Shown in pieces: positions 51,520 to 60,136 of a stretch of 64,000 nt of DNA (its first letter is position 1; every line of letters starts with the position of its first letter). The DNA comes from a virus. The translations under genes and the position numbers were made by a program. The stretch lies in the IMG/VR virus record IMGVR_UViG_3300044988_001028, positions 1 to 64,000 of that record, one strand, 5' to 3'. The notes under the pieces are model-generated. The model worked only from the letters and a program-made list of their open reading frames with translations. It made no database searches and was not told the DNA's origin.

Positions 51520-52716
51520 ATGTGTCCACGCAGAATTGAAGAAGATCATAAAGACTTTATAGATGTTGTCTCAGGCAAACTTCGTAAAGCACTTAAAAAG
51601 TTTATCAAATCTGGACAGATAGTAAAATCTCGTGGCAAACGAGGTAAAATTTCTATCACAATTCCAAAAATTGATATTCCTCAAATTCTTTATGGTGATA
51701 ACGGCAATGGCATCGGCAGAGGTAAAGGCAAGGATGGCGATGTTATTGATAAGGGCAAAAAAGGAAAAGGCAATGGAGCAACTCAGGATGAAGGTGAAGG
51801 AATCACCGTAAGTCTTGATTTGGAAACTGTATTGAAGTTCATGCAAGATGAACTGGAATTGCCAAATTTAAAGCCAAAAGTAAATGATACATTCGATGAA
51901 GTAAAAATCAAATATAATAATATATCTTTGGTTGGTCCCGAATCTTTGCGTCATAATAGAAGAACTTTTATCGAAGCTTTAAAAAGGCAATGTGCAGATG
52001 GAACTGCTAATAATTTTGAAATAGTTCCGGGTCTTAGCATGCCTATGAAGACAATCAAGCCAATTAAGCGTGACAAGCGTTATAGGCAATACAAAGAAGT
52101 TAAAGTTCCTTCTAGCAATGCTTTGATCATTTATGCCCGTGATGGATCTGGATCGATGGATCAAGCTAAATGTGAGATCGTATCAGATATGGCTTGGTGG
52201 ATTGATGTTTGGATTAGACAATTTTATAAAAGAGTTGATCGACTTTTTGTGTGGCACGATTCTCTTGCCATGGAAGTAGATGAAGAAAAGTTTTATAACT
52301 ACCGATATGGCGGAGGAACAACTTGTTCTTCTGCTTTGAAATTTATTCAAAAGCAATTTGAGAATAGATACCCTCCGCAAAAGTGGAACATTTATGTTTT
52401 TTACTTTACGGATGGAGATAATTGGGGCGATGATAATCAAGTATTTATCAACACATTAAAAGAATCATTTCCAGAAAAGGATATTAATTTAGTCGGGATC
52501 ACACAAATTTTGCCTTATAACTATACCAATAGTGTTAAGTATCATGTCGATAAGGCATTGGAAACTGGAGAGCTTGATAAAAATAATATTCGTACCACCG
52601 AAATTAACTTTGGAAATGGAAATCCTAATGATTCGAATATGCGTGATGATGAAATTAGAAATAATCAAATTTTAGATGCAATTAAAAGTTTGATGGGTAA
52701 TCAAAAATCAAAGTAA
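51520..52716 (+). CDS. yeaH: DUF444/YeaH-family protein with von Willebrand A domain
   Basis: The 398-residue protein has a basic N-terminus and a Gly/Lys-rich linker (GNGIGRGKGKDGDVIDKGKK, about 65-85). A VWA-type domain follows with the metal-site motif YARDGSGSMDQAK (about 204-216, DxSxS). TDGDNWGDDNQVFIN and the closing segments match YeaH. In bacteria YeaH is encoded between PrkA/YeaG and often near SpoVR and is thought to work with the kinase. The gene begins 6 bases after the kinase stop. Confidence 0.88.
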   Translation: MCPRRIEEDHKDFIDVVSGKLRKALKKFIKSGQIVKSRGKRGKISITIPKIDIPQILYGDNGNGIGRGKGKDGDVIDKGKKGKGNGATQDEGEGITVSLDLETVLKFMQDELELPNLKPKVNDTFDEVKIKYNNISLVGPESLRHNRRTFIEALKRQCADGTANNFEIVPGLSMPMKTIKPIKRDKRYRQYKEVKVPSSNALIIYARDGSGSMDQAKCEIVSDMAWWIDVWIRQFYKRVDRLFVWHDSLAMEVDEEKFYNYRYGGGTTCSSALKFIQKQFENRYPPQKWNIYVFYFTDGDNWGDDNQVFINTLKESFPEKDINLVGITQILPYNYTNSVKYHVDKALETGELDKNNIRTTEINFGNGNPNDSNMRDDEIRNNQILDAIKSLMGNQKSK

Positions 52717-52734
52717 AATTTAAGGATTTATAAG

Positions 52735-55700
52735 ATGTCTAATAAGTTCATGCATGGTTCTTCGCTTCTTATTGGCGACAACACAATTCCCGGAGTTCAG
52801 CTTCCAAAACAATTAAAAGAATATGCTCAAATAATTTTAAATGTTTGTAAAGATTGGGGTTTGGACTTTTATCCAACCGTAGTGCAACTTCTTACCTACG
52901 ATGAAATCTCTGAAGTAGCAGCGTATGGTGGTTTTCCAGTACGATATCCACATTGGTCATTTGGCATGCAATATGAAGAATTGCAGCGTGGATATGAAAA
53001 TCAAATGCACAAAATATATGAGATGGTTATCAATTGCTGTGAACTTGACGCTCCGGTTTTGACTAAGCGTGGTACAATTCTAGCTGGAGATGTGAAGGTA
53101 GGAGATCAAGTTATTGTTGGTAGTGAAACTAGGAATGTTGTCGCCATAAAAAAACAAAATTCTTCTCAAACCAAGAAAATTTTTCTTAAAGGTGGTCAGA
53201 CATTAGTTTGTACGCCAAATCACAAGTGGCGTATACTTTCCGATAAAGGTTTGATCTGGAAAAAGACATCTGAAATTATTTCTGGTGACATTTTTGTAGG
53301 AACTGATTCTTATGAAAATAATTGGGATGCACCAAGTATTGACTGGTCATCAAAACAAGTCATTGAATCAACAAGACCAAACATTAGACATTGTGTCAAA
53401 GAAATTTATCCGCCAAATCAGATTACTATGGAATTGGCAGAACTTCTTGGAATTTTGGTTGGAGATGGATCAGTAGGAGTAAAGTCGGCTGAAAATATGT
53501 TGACTGTTGCTGTTGGTAAAAAACATAGGTCATACGCAGAACATGTTGTATTTTTGTTTGAAAAGGTATTTGGAATCGGAGCAGATATTTACGAAAAGCC
53601 AAATTGTTTCAATGTAACATTATGCTCAAAAAACGCAGTTGATTTTGTTAATTCGATTGGTTTAAAGAAAGGCAACACATTTAAAGAAAAAGTAATTCCA
53701 GATATTATTTGGAAGTCTCCTCCTGCCTATAGATGTGCTTTTATTCGTGGTTTGTTCGATACTGATGGCTATGTGGTTAACCATGTTGGTTTTAGTTGCT
53801 ACAATAAAAAATTGGCAGATGATGTTCAGATTATGCTTTCAGAAATGGGAATTCTTTCTAATTTAAAAACATTAAAAAATGGCAAGGGTAAAAAAGGTGA
53901 TCAAAAATATATTAATGTTGTTAAAATTAAGGGAATTTGGGCTGAAAATAAATTTTACAATAGAATAGGTTTTGTGCTTAACTATAAGCAAGAATTACTT
54001 AAAAAATTACTTGATAGAAAATTTTGTCGTAATGGAGGTATGGAGTTGCCATATATTCAACAACAATTGATTATGTGGGCAAAAAATCTAAACATTACAA
54101 CATATAACAACCATAGTCTTGGCTATTCAATTAAAATGTTCGAGAAACAAAAAGTTGGGATTAATTCTTTTTCTTCATTTGTACAAAGAGCAGAAAATCA
54201 AGGATTAAGTGTTCCAAATGAAATTAAAGATATTATTTCAAATCCTTTATTTGTTGTTGAGCATGTTGTTGATGGAGATGAGATCGAAACTGTTGATATT
54301 GCATTGGATCATGATGCTCATGATTTTATTGCATATGGATTGATTACTCATAACACATCGCCATGTTACATCTATTGCTTAGATAGCAACACATTATTGG
54401 ATCATCTGACTGTTATCGCTCACGCCACTGGTCATAATGATTTCTTTAAAAATAATATTCACTTTTCTGCTACTGATACAAACATGTTGAACAACATGGC
54501 AAATCATAGTAGCCGTATTAAAAAATATATGGCTAGATGGGGCAAGGAAAAGGTTACTGAATTTCTTGATTATTTACTTCGCATTGATACTTTGGTTGAT
54601 GGAGCATCGGCTTGGCATCAAAAAGTTATCAAAGATAGAAATATTATTGATAAAAGAAATTATAGATTTCCAAAAAGACTTAAAGTTGATAGTGATCGAT
54701 TTTATATGGATAATTACATCAACACAAAAGAGTTCAAAGAAAGAGAAAATGAAAAGGTAAAAGATAAGGATCTTGCAGAAGAACTTGGATTTTTTATAGA
54801 ACCAGTTAAAGATATATTTGGATTTTTGCGTGATAATGCTCCACTTAAGCCTTGGCAACAAGATATCATGTCTATGATCTATGAAGAATCAATTTATTTT
54901 TTCCCACAGAGACAAACCAAAGTATTAAACGAAGGATGGGCTTGCGGACGAAAAGATTCTCTTGTATCTACAAATATGGGCATTTTGACATTAGGTGAAA
55001 TTGTCGATAAAAAGTTGCCTGTTATGGTTTATGATGGTGAAAAATCTAGAAATGTTACAAATTGGTTCACTTTTGAAAATCGTGATGTTTATAGGATTGA
55101 AACTAGAAGAGGATATGTTTTTGAGGGTTCAAATAATCATAGAATTATGGGTAATAATGATTGGGTTCGTCTTGATAAAATGAATGTAGGTGAAAAAGTT
55201 AAAATATCATTTTCAAATATTTGGACGAAAAAATATCAAAAAATCGATTATAAATTGCCCAATAAAAGGATAGAATTGAAGCAAATTTGTAAAAAAGCAT
55301 CAGTGACTATGTCTCAAGTCGTTTATAGAAAATATCATTATAAAGGTGAAGAAAAAAATGACAATTTAGACAAATTGCTCAAGCAATATGATGATCAGTC
55401 TATGACATGCATGAGAAATAAAAGGAAATGTATATCTTTGCCTTTTTTTATGGATGAAGAATTTGCTTCATTTGTTGGATATATGATTGGAGATGGTCAT
55501 ATATCTAAAAGCAAGAGAACTCTTGGCTTAACAACTGGAGATAAAGATCAAGCCGATAATTATATTCGTCTTACAAAGAAATTATTTAGTATAGATTGTA
55601 AATCTAGTTGGGATGACACATCTAAAAATGGTCGATATAGAATTTCTGTAACTTCAAAAGAACTTGAAGAACTACTTGTTTATTTGGGAATGAAAACTGG

Positions 55701-56841
55701 AGTCTGTGCTAGGATTAAGCAAATACCAGAAATTATTCTTAAATCGCCCAAGAGTGTTATCGCTTCTTTTGTAAGATCGTATTTTGATTGTGATGGTTAT
55801 GCGGGGAATGCTGGTGTCATTCTTTCCACCGCAAGCGAAGTTCTTTCCAGACAAATACAAAATGTTTTGTTGAATTTTTGCATATTATCAACAAGACGCA
55901 AACAAAAAGATTCTTGTTGGCATGTACGCATAACCGGACAGGAAGCGGTAAAGTATTATGAGCAAATAGGTTTTGGATTATCTAGAAAACAGCAAAAGTT
56001 AAAGAAGTATATTGACAATCATAAATGGTTTATTGATCAAAAACTTGAAGATGAAATTGTTTCTATCGAAAAAATTGGAAAAGATACAGTGTATGACATT
56101 ACAGTAGAAACAAGTCATCGATATTCGGCTTGTGGATTTATGAATCATAATAGTATGACTGACCATGTTATCATGGCAGAACAGGGTTATGTCGGCTTGG
56201 GTCAAAAGACTCATGATTCTGGAATCATTGAATACGCTGCACACAAGATGGGTGTTCTTGGTGGAAAATATAGCACCAATCCTTATAAGCTAGGATATAA
56301 TCTTTTGTCCGATATTCGCAATCGTTGGGATAAAGGTCAATTCGGCAATGAATGGGATGATTGCACAAATTCTAGCAAGAAAGAAAAATGGGATACCAAG
56401 GCAATGCTTGGTAAGGAAAAAATATTTGAAGTTAGAAAGTATTACGATGATCTAACTTTAATACATGAATTTTTTACCGAGGATTTCTGTCGAGAACAAG
56501 AATACTTTGAACATAAGCGTTATCCAAGCGGAGAGACGATTCTTGAAAGTCATGATTACAATAAGATAAAAAAATTGTTGATGGCTCGCCATGTAAATGG
56601 AGGACTGCCAGATATTCGTTTAACAGAGCCTAATTATCGTGGTAAGGGCTATCTGATGCTTGAGCATACATTTGAAGGCAGACCGCTTCATGAGCCTTAT
56701 GTTCGAGATGTATTGGTTGGTCTAAGATTCATTTGGGGAAATGATGTTTTTCTTTCCACTAAAGGTCATGATGGTACTGATGTCGTATTCGAATGTTTCG
56801 ATAATGATCCTGCTAATGTAAGAATTCGAGAAAAGAAATAA
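52735..56841 (+). CDS. spoVR: SpoVR-family protein interrupted by two inteins
   Basis: The 1368-residue precursor splits into three extein parts: residues 1-100, 541-736 and 1140-1368. Joined, they give 525 residues, close to E. coli YcgB (510). Extein motifs are YPHWSFGMQYEELQRGY, then after splicing VIN-TSPCYIYCL, AHATGHNDFFKNN, LNEGWA-SMTDH and PYVRDVLVGLRFIWGN. SpoVR has no settled biochemistry but is genetically linked to PrkA and YeaH. Both inteins sit at highly conserved points, so activity requires both splicing events. TAAGGATT precedes the ATG, 18 bases after YeaH. The family call is secure; splicing is inferred from intact motifs. Confidence 0.92.
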   Translation: MSNKFMHGSSLLIGDNTIPGVQLPKQLKEYAQIILNVCKDWGLDFYPTVVQLLTYDEISEVAAYGGFPVRYPHWSFGMQYEELQRGYENQMHKIYEMVINCCELDAPVLTKRGTILAGDVKVGDQVIVGSETRNVVAIKKQNSSQTKKIFLKGGQTLVCTPNHKWRILSDKGLIWKKTSEIISGDIFVGTDSYENNWDAPSIDWSSKQVIESTRPNIRHCVKEIYPPNQITMELAELLGILVGDGSVGVKSAENMLTVAVGKKHRSYAEHVVFLFEKVFGIGADIYEKPNCFNVTLCSKNAVDFVNSIGLKKGNTFKEKVIPDIIWKSPPAYRCAFIRGLFDTDGYVVNHVGFSCYNKKLADDVQIMLSEMGILSNLKTLKNGKGKKGDQKYINVVKIKGIWAENKFYNRIGFVLNYKQELLKKLLDRKFCRNGGMELPYIQQQLIMWAKNLNITTYNNHSLGYSIKMFEKQKVGINSFSSFVQRAENQGLSVPNEIKDIISNPLFVVEHVVDGDEIETVDIALDHDAHDFIAYGLITHNTSPCYIYCLDSNTLLDHLTVIAHATGHNDFFKNNIHFSATDTNMLNNMANHSSRIKKYMARWGKEKVTEFLDYLLRIDTLVDGASAWHQKVIKDRNIIDKRNYRFPKRLKVDSDRFYMDNYINTKEFKERENEKVKDKDLAEELGFFIEPVKDIFGFLRDNAPLKPWQQDIMSMIYEESIYFFPQRQTKVLNEGWACGRKDSLVSTNMGILTLGEIVDKKLPVMVYDGEKSRNVTNWFTFENRDVYRIETRRGYVFEGSNNHRIMGNNDWVRLDKMNVGEKVKISFSNIWTKKYQKIDYKLPNKRIELKQICKKASVTMSQVVYRKYHYKGEEKNDNLDKLLKQYDDQSMTCMRNKRKCISLPFFMDEEFASFVGYMIGDGHISKSKRTLGLTTGDKDQADNYIRLTKKLFSIDCKSSWDDTSKNGRYRISVTSKELEELLVYLGMKTGVCARIKQIPEIILKSPKSVIASFVRSYFDCDGYAGNAGVILSTASEVLSRQIQNVLLNFCILSTRRKQKDSCWHVRITGQEAVKYYEQIGFGLSRKQQKLKKYIDNHKWFIDQKLEDEIVSIEKIGKDTVYDITVETSHRYSACGFMNHNSMTDHVIMAEQGYVGLGQKTHDSGIIEYAAHKMGVLGGKYSTNPYKLGYNLLSDIRNRWDKGQFGNEWDDCTNSSKKEKWDTKAMLGKEKIFEVRKYYDDLTLIHEFFTEDFCREQEYFEHKRYPSGETILESHDYNKIKKLLMARHVNGGLPDIRLTEPNYRGKGYLMLEHTFEGRPLHEPYVRDVLVGLRFIWGNDVFLSTKGHDGTDVVFECFDNDPANVRIREKK
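53035..54354 (+). mobile_element. Intein 1 in SpoVR with LAGLIDADG homing endonuclease
   Basis: Residues 101-540 (440). The intein starts with Cys101 (CCELDAPVLTKRGTILAGDV) and ends VDIALDHDAHDFIAYGLITHN before Thr541. The splicing blocks are present: N-terminal Cys, CTPNHKW with its His, and the terminal His-Asn. The endonuclease motifs are ELLGILVGDGSV and CAFIRGLFDTDGYV. Joining VIN to TSPC restores the SpoVR sequence VINxxPC without gaps, which fixes the borders. Confidence 0.88.
54943..56151 (+). mobile_element. Intein 2 in SpoVR with LAGLIDADG homing endonuclease
   Basis: Residues 737-1139 (403). It begins Cys737 (CGRKDSLVSTNMGILTLGEI) and ends TVYDITVETSHRYSACGFMNHN before Ser1140. 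Block B has GSNNHRIMGN with its His. The endonuclease motifs are FVGYMIGDGHIS and SFVRSYFDCDGYAG. It is inserted inside the SpoVR signature NEGWAS, between Ala and Ser. The two inteins share little sequence, so they are independent insertions. Confidence 0.88.
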
Positions 56842-56852
56842 AGGAAAAAATT

Positions 56853-57074
56853 ATGGATTGGCTATTATCAGATGAATTTGTCACTTTTTCTCAGCGAGTT
56901 TCTGAAATTCACAATGAGAAAAAACAGATTAAACAACAATTAAAAGAGTATTATGAAAAAACACAGGTAAAATTAAAAGAACTTGAAGCTCAAGCTCAAG
57001 CTTTATCTGATGAATTTGAAAAATGGAAAAAAATACAGTCTGAAGAACCTACAAAGGCATCAATTAAGAAATAA
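56853..57074 (+). CDS. Small coiled-coil protein
   Basis: The 73-residue protein (MDWLLSDEFVTFSQRVSEIH...) is almost all helix with heptad spacing (KKQIKQQLKEYYEKTQVKLKEL split across the centre). It follows SpoVR by 11 bases with an AAAGGAAA site, so it belongs to that operon. No family is recognised; a partner or adaptor for the PrkA-YeaH-SpoVR set is possible. Confidence 0.65.
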   Translation: MDWLLSDEFVTFSQRVSEIHNEKKQIKQQLKEYYEKTQVKLKELEAQAQALSDEFEKWKKIQSEEPTKASIKK

Positions 57075-57120
57075 CTTTTAATTCTGCAGAACCGTCTAAA
57101 AGATTGAAATAATTGTGAAG

Positions 57121-57143
57121 CCTCCAACTAAATATATTGGAGG
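57121..57143 (+). promoter_or_regulatory. Stem-loop covering the ribosome site of the HNH gene
   Basis: CCTCCAA (57121-57127) pairs perfectly with TTGGAGG (57137-57143), the Shine-Dalgarno of the gene starting at 57148, around a 9-base loop. In T4, several homing endonuclease genes are kept silent early by such hairpins, with late transcripts starting inside them. Confidence 0.6.
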
Positions 57144-57147
57144 TTTT

Positions 57148-57936
57148 ATGAAATATTCAAGTCAAAGACTTACCTATCAATTCGTTCAAAGTTTCTTCTT
57201 AAAAAATGGTTGCAAATTATTAGAAGATACTTATATCAATGCTCGCACACCAATGAGGTATCGTTGTTCTTGTGGAAACGAATCTAAAATTGTTTTTTAT
57301 AGTTTCAAATCTGGCAATAGATGTAAAAATTGCGGTTCTCGCAAAATAAGCGAACGATTCTCTTATTCTCATGAAAAAATAAAATCTGAATTCGCAGCCG
57401 TTGGTTGTACGCTTTTGGATCAATACGAAAAGTCTTCCAAGAATATGCGATATATTTGTTCTTGTGGCAAAGAAGCAAAGATCTCTTGGAATAATTTCAG
57501 AACAGGTAAAAGATGTTGGGATTGCGGAATTGCCAAACGATCTGGAGAAAATCATTATGAATGGGTTGATGATCGAGAGAAATTTAAAATGGACTTGATA
57601 TTTCGACAGAGATCGTATAAATTATTGAGTATGAGTTTGGCGGTTACTGGCAGAGTAAAAAAGTCTAAAACTTCAGCTTTACTTGGCTATGATTATAAAG
57701 AATTGCAAAATCATATAATCAATCATGAGAATTATGAAAAGGTAAAAAATGGAAAGTGGCATATTGACCATATTTTCCCAATCAAGGCGTTTTCAGATCA
57801 TAAGATTTGGGATTTGTCTTTGATCAATTGTTTGGAAAATTTACGACCAATTTCAGCTTCTGAGAATTGTCGTAAAAATGCAAAGTACGATAAGCAAGAA
57901 TTTTTAATTTGGCTTCAAACTAAACAAAGAGATTGA
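57148..57936 (+). CDS. Free-standing HNH homing endonuclease with zinc-finger repeats
   Basis: The ATG at 57148 follows GGAGG by 4 bases, 262 residues. Two repeats of about 65 residues each carry a CxCG...CxxCG zinc finger (YRCSCGNESKIVFYSF..RCKNCGSRK and YICSCGKEAKISWNNF..RCWDCGIAK), probably DNA-binding. The C-terminal HNH domain has KWHIDHIFPIKAFSDHKIWD, LINCLENLRPISASENCRKN. It lies between the SpoVR operon and the broken polymerase III gene, whose start is damaged; homing endonucleases often target the gene next to them. Confidence 0.8.
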   Translation: MKYSSQRLTYQFVQSFFLKNGCKLLEDTYINARTPMRYRCSCGNESKIVFYSFKSGNRCKNCGSRKISERFSYSHEKIKSEFAAVGCTLLDQYEKSSKNMRYICSCGKEAKISWNNFRTGKRCWDCGIAKRSGENHYEWVDDREKFKMDLIFRQRSYKLLSMSLAVTGRVKKSKTSALLGYDYKELQNHIINHENYEKVKNGKWHIDHIFPIKAFSDHKIWDLSLINCLENLRPISASENCRKNAKYDKQEFLIWLQTKQRD

Positions 57937-57954
57937 ACAATGACATTTACGAAA

Positions 57955-58020
57955 GGAGTAACAATGAAGGTGGAGATTGTTGGTTTTGAACATCTCCACC
58001 TTCATTAGTTACTCCGACTT
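57955..58020 (+). repeat. 23-base quasi-palindrome over the polymerase III gene start
   Basis: GGAGTAACAATGAAGGTGGAGAT (57955-57977; the last base falls at the loop edge) is the reverse complement of ATCTCCACCTTCATT(A)GTTACTCC, with a single extra A in the right arm. The left arm contains the ribosome site and start codon, the right arm the His-rich PHP motif and the TAG at 58006-58008. Confidence 0.75.
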
Positions 58021-59326
58021 TTCCGTCCTCGATGGGCTTGGAACATGCGAAGAATATTCGGTTCGTGCTACAGAAATAAATCAAAATTTTCTTACAATTA
58101 GTGATCATGGCATGTTGGGAGCAGTTCCCAGACAAATCAAAGCATGCGAAAAGATATGTGATAAATATGGGAAAAATAAACTTTCTCCCATATTCGCTGC
58201 GGAACTTTATGTAAATAGATTGCAACCACAATCCTCTTCTTTGTCGGACATGCAAAAATTTTCTGAATCTCTCTCTCCAAGTGAATTATTGGAACTGAGA
58301 GCAAGTCCACACTTATTAGCCATAGCATATAATGAAACTGGATATAAAAATCTTGTTCGTTTGACATCTTGGGGTTGGACGAAAGGATTTTATAGAAAGC
58401 CAAGAGTAAATTACGAACAACTTGAGAAGCATAAAGAAGGCTTATTTTTTACAAGTTGTTGCTATAACAGCGAAGTTGGCAGAGCATTTGATGCTGGCGG
58501 AGAAGAAGCTGGATTTCAAATGATAGAACGATACATTCAGATGTTTGGTAAAGAAAATTATCTGCTTGAAATTATGCTTTTAGATTTTGTTAAACAAAAA
58601 CCTTATGACGCTTTTATTGTTAAAGCAAAGCAAAAATTTGGATTGAAGATTATTCTTACGCAAGATTGTCATTATTGCCGTAAAGAAGATAGTCACTTGC
58701 AAAGACTTATGTTGATGGTTCAGACCAACAGAACATTAAAAGAAATTCAAAGGGCAATGAAAGAAGATTCAATGCAGGATTTCTTCGAATTGCAGGATGC
58801 TAATCTATGGATGAAATCTGAGGAAGAACTTAATGAAAAGTGGCTGAGTGATTATAAAGATATTATTCCTTATGAAATTTTTTGCGAAGCTAAAAAGAAT
58901 ACAGTAGAGATTTGTCGTAAAGCAAAAGGTGTCGAATTAGATAGAAGTCTGAAACTACCTATATTTCCAGATTGTGACCAAAGGCTTAAGGATGAAGTCT
59001 TGAGAGGATTTAAACATCGTAATTTGCCAATGACTACAGAATATAAAAATAGAATAATTGAAGAGTTGAGCCTTATAACTCGCAAAGGTTTTAGTACATA
59101 TTTTCTTATTCAAAAGATGATGACTGACGAAGCAAGAAAATGGTGTAGAGAAAATATCGGTGGTGATGGAACTCAAGCTGTAGGACCCGGAAGAGGAAGT
59201 GCTTGTGGATCTTTGGTTTGTTATTGCCTTGGAATCACTGATGTCGATCCAGTATATGAAGGTCTTTTGTTTAGTCGATTCATGTCTGAGGCTAGAGGCG
59301 GTAGATCTATTTGTTTTGATTTGTAA
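57964..59326 (+). pseudogene. dnaE: DNA polymerase III alpha-like (PHP plus start of polymerase domain), frameshifted and truncated
   Basis: From ATG 57964 (AAAGGAG site) the frame reads MKVEIVGFEHLHLH and stops at TAG 58006. The +1 frame then continues SYSDFSVLDGLGTCEEYSV to 59326. The parts fit the PHP domain of polymerase III alpha (HLHLH, SDFSVLDG, ISDHGMLGAV, LTQDCHYCRKED). They then reach the palm entry VGPGRGSACGSLVCYCLGITDVDP and GLLFSRFMSEARGGRSI. It ends with CFDL and a stop where the catalytic PDIDxDF should begin, so it is about 455 of 1100-1200 residues. Either a decayed gene, a +1 programmed frameshift product, or one piece of a split polymerase. Confidence 0.7.
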
Positions 59327-59378
59327 AAAAATATTTTTAAAAATCAAAAAAATAAAACAATAAAACTATATTAATTTT

Positions 59379-59798
59379 ATGGAAACTACAATCACTGTAG
59401 ATCTCGGCACGATGCCAGATCTCATCTATATGATCATCAAGGATGAAACCTTATTCGCTGAACTAAAGGCGGAATTTCCAGATATTCTTGCCGACCTAAC
59501 AACATTAAAAACCAACCCAAACTGCTCATGCAGAGGAAAGGTTGGCAAGTTTTTTTCCGACAAAGTAGCTGCTGATCCGAACATTTTGGAAAAGTACTAC
59601 AAGGATAAAGCTGCGATAGTTAAAGAACTTGAAGCCATTAAGCTAAAAAGAGTAAATAACGCAATTAATGGTAAGGTTTTCAAGGTGCAGCTTGGTGATG
59701 AAGCTTGGGCTAATTTCAACAAGACTATTACCGGAAAAACTTTTAGAAGCTTCTCGGTTGTTCGAGAGTTCGATTATATGTGGGTTTATTTCCTATGA
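59379..59798 (+). CDS. Hypothetical protein
   Basis: The 139-residue protein (METTITVDLGTMPDLIYMII...) is helical with a Cys pair (NPNCSCRGKVGKFF) and ends VREFDYMWVYFL. No ribosome site is clear; the 52-base gap before it is A/T only. It overlaps the membrane protein gene by 4 bases. Family not recognised. Confidence 0.6.
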   Translation: METTITVDLGTMPDLIYMIIKDETLFAELKAEFPDILADLTTLKTNPNCSCRGKVGKFFSDKVAADPNILEKYYKDKAAIVKELEAIKLKRVNNAINGKVFKVQLGDEAWANFNKTITGKTFRSFSVVREFDYMWVYFL

Positions 59799-60082
59799 TA
59801 TTTTTAATTTATCTAGTTGCATGTCTCGGTGTCGCATACGCTTGGTCCGACACCGATGTTGCACGACCATTTAGAAACTTGGTAGCTAAGATACCATATG
59901 TTAATGTTCCAATGCTTTGCCATGAATGCAGCAGTTTTTGGTTTTCTTTAGGAATCTCATTTTTGCTCAATCCGGTAGGTGAACTATATGTTCCATTTGC
60001 TGGAAATCTGATTTCTGCCTTTTGTGGGTTTTTTGCAAATCTTTTATTCGTTCGTAACCGATGGGTATCCTACAAAGAATAG
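59795..60082 (+). CDS. DUF1360-like membrane protein
   Basis: The ATG at 59795 overlaps the previous stop and gives 95 residues. Three hydrophobic segments are visible (IFLIYLVACLGVAYAW, SFWFSLGISFLLNP, LISAFCGFFANLLFV), with MLCHECSSFWFSL matching the CxxCxxFW motif of DUF1360 proteins. Such small membrane proteins occur in T4-like phages without known function. The bidirectional terminator follows 25 bases later. Confidence 0.7.
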   Translation: MIFLIYLVACLGVAYAWSDTDVARPFRNLVAKIPYVNVPMLCHECSSFWFSLGISFLLNPVGELYVPFAGNLISAFCGFFANLLFVRNRWVSYKE

Positions 60083-60107
60083 AAAAAATTCTAAATTAAA
60101 GAAAAAA

Positions 60108-60136
60108 AACAGGCTTGAAAATCAAGCCTGTTTTTT
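60108..60136. terminator. Bidirectional Rho-independent terminator
   Basis: AACAGGCTTGA pairs with TCAAGCCTGTT around AAA. A runs precede it and T runs follow it, so it ends transcripts from both sides. It separates the plus-strand membrane protein gene from the minus-strand giant Cys-rich gene. Confidence 0.9.

Noticed and set aside
59327-59378. AAAAATATTTTT as a terminator after the polymerase III fragment
   Set aside because: The stem is only A/T and short; it is expected by chance in this AT-rich gap.
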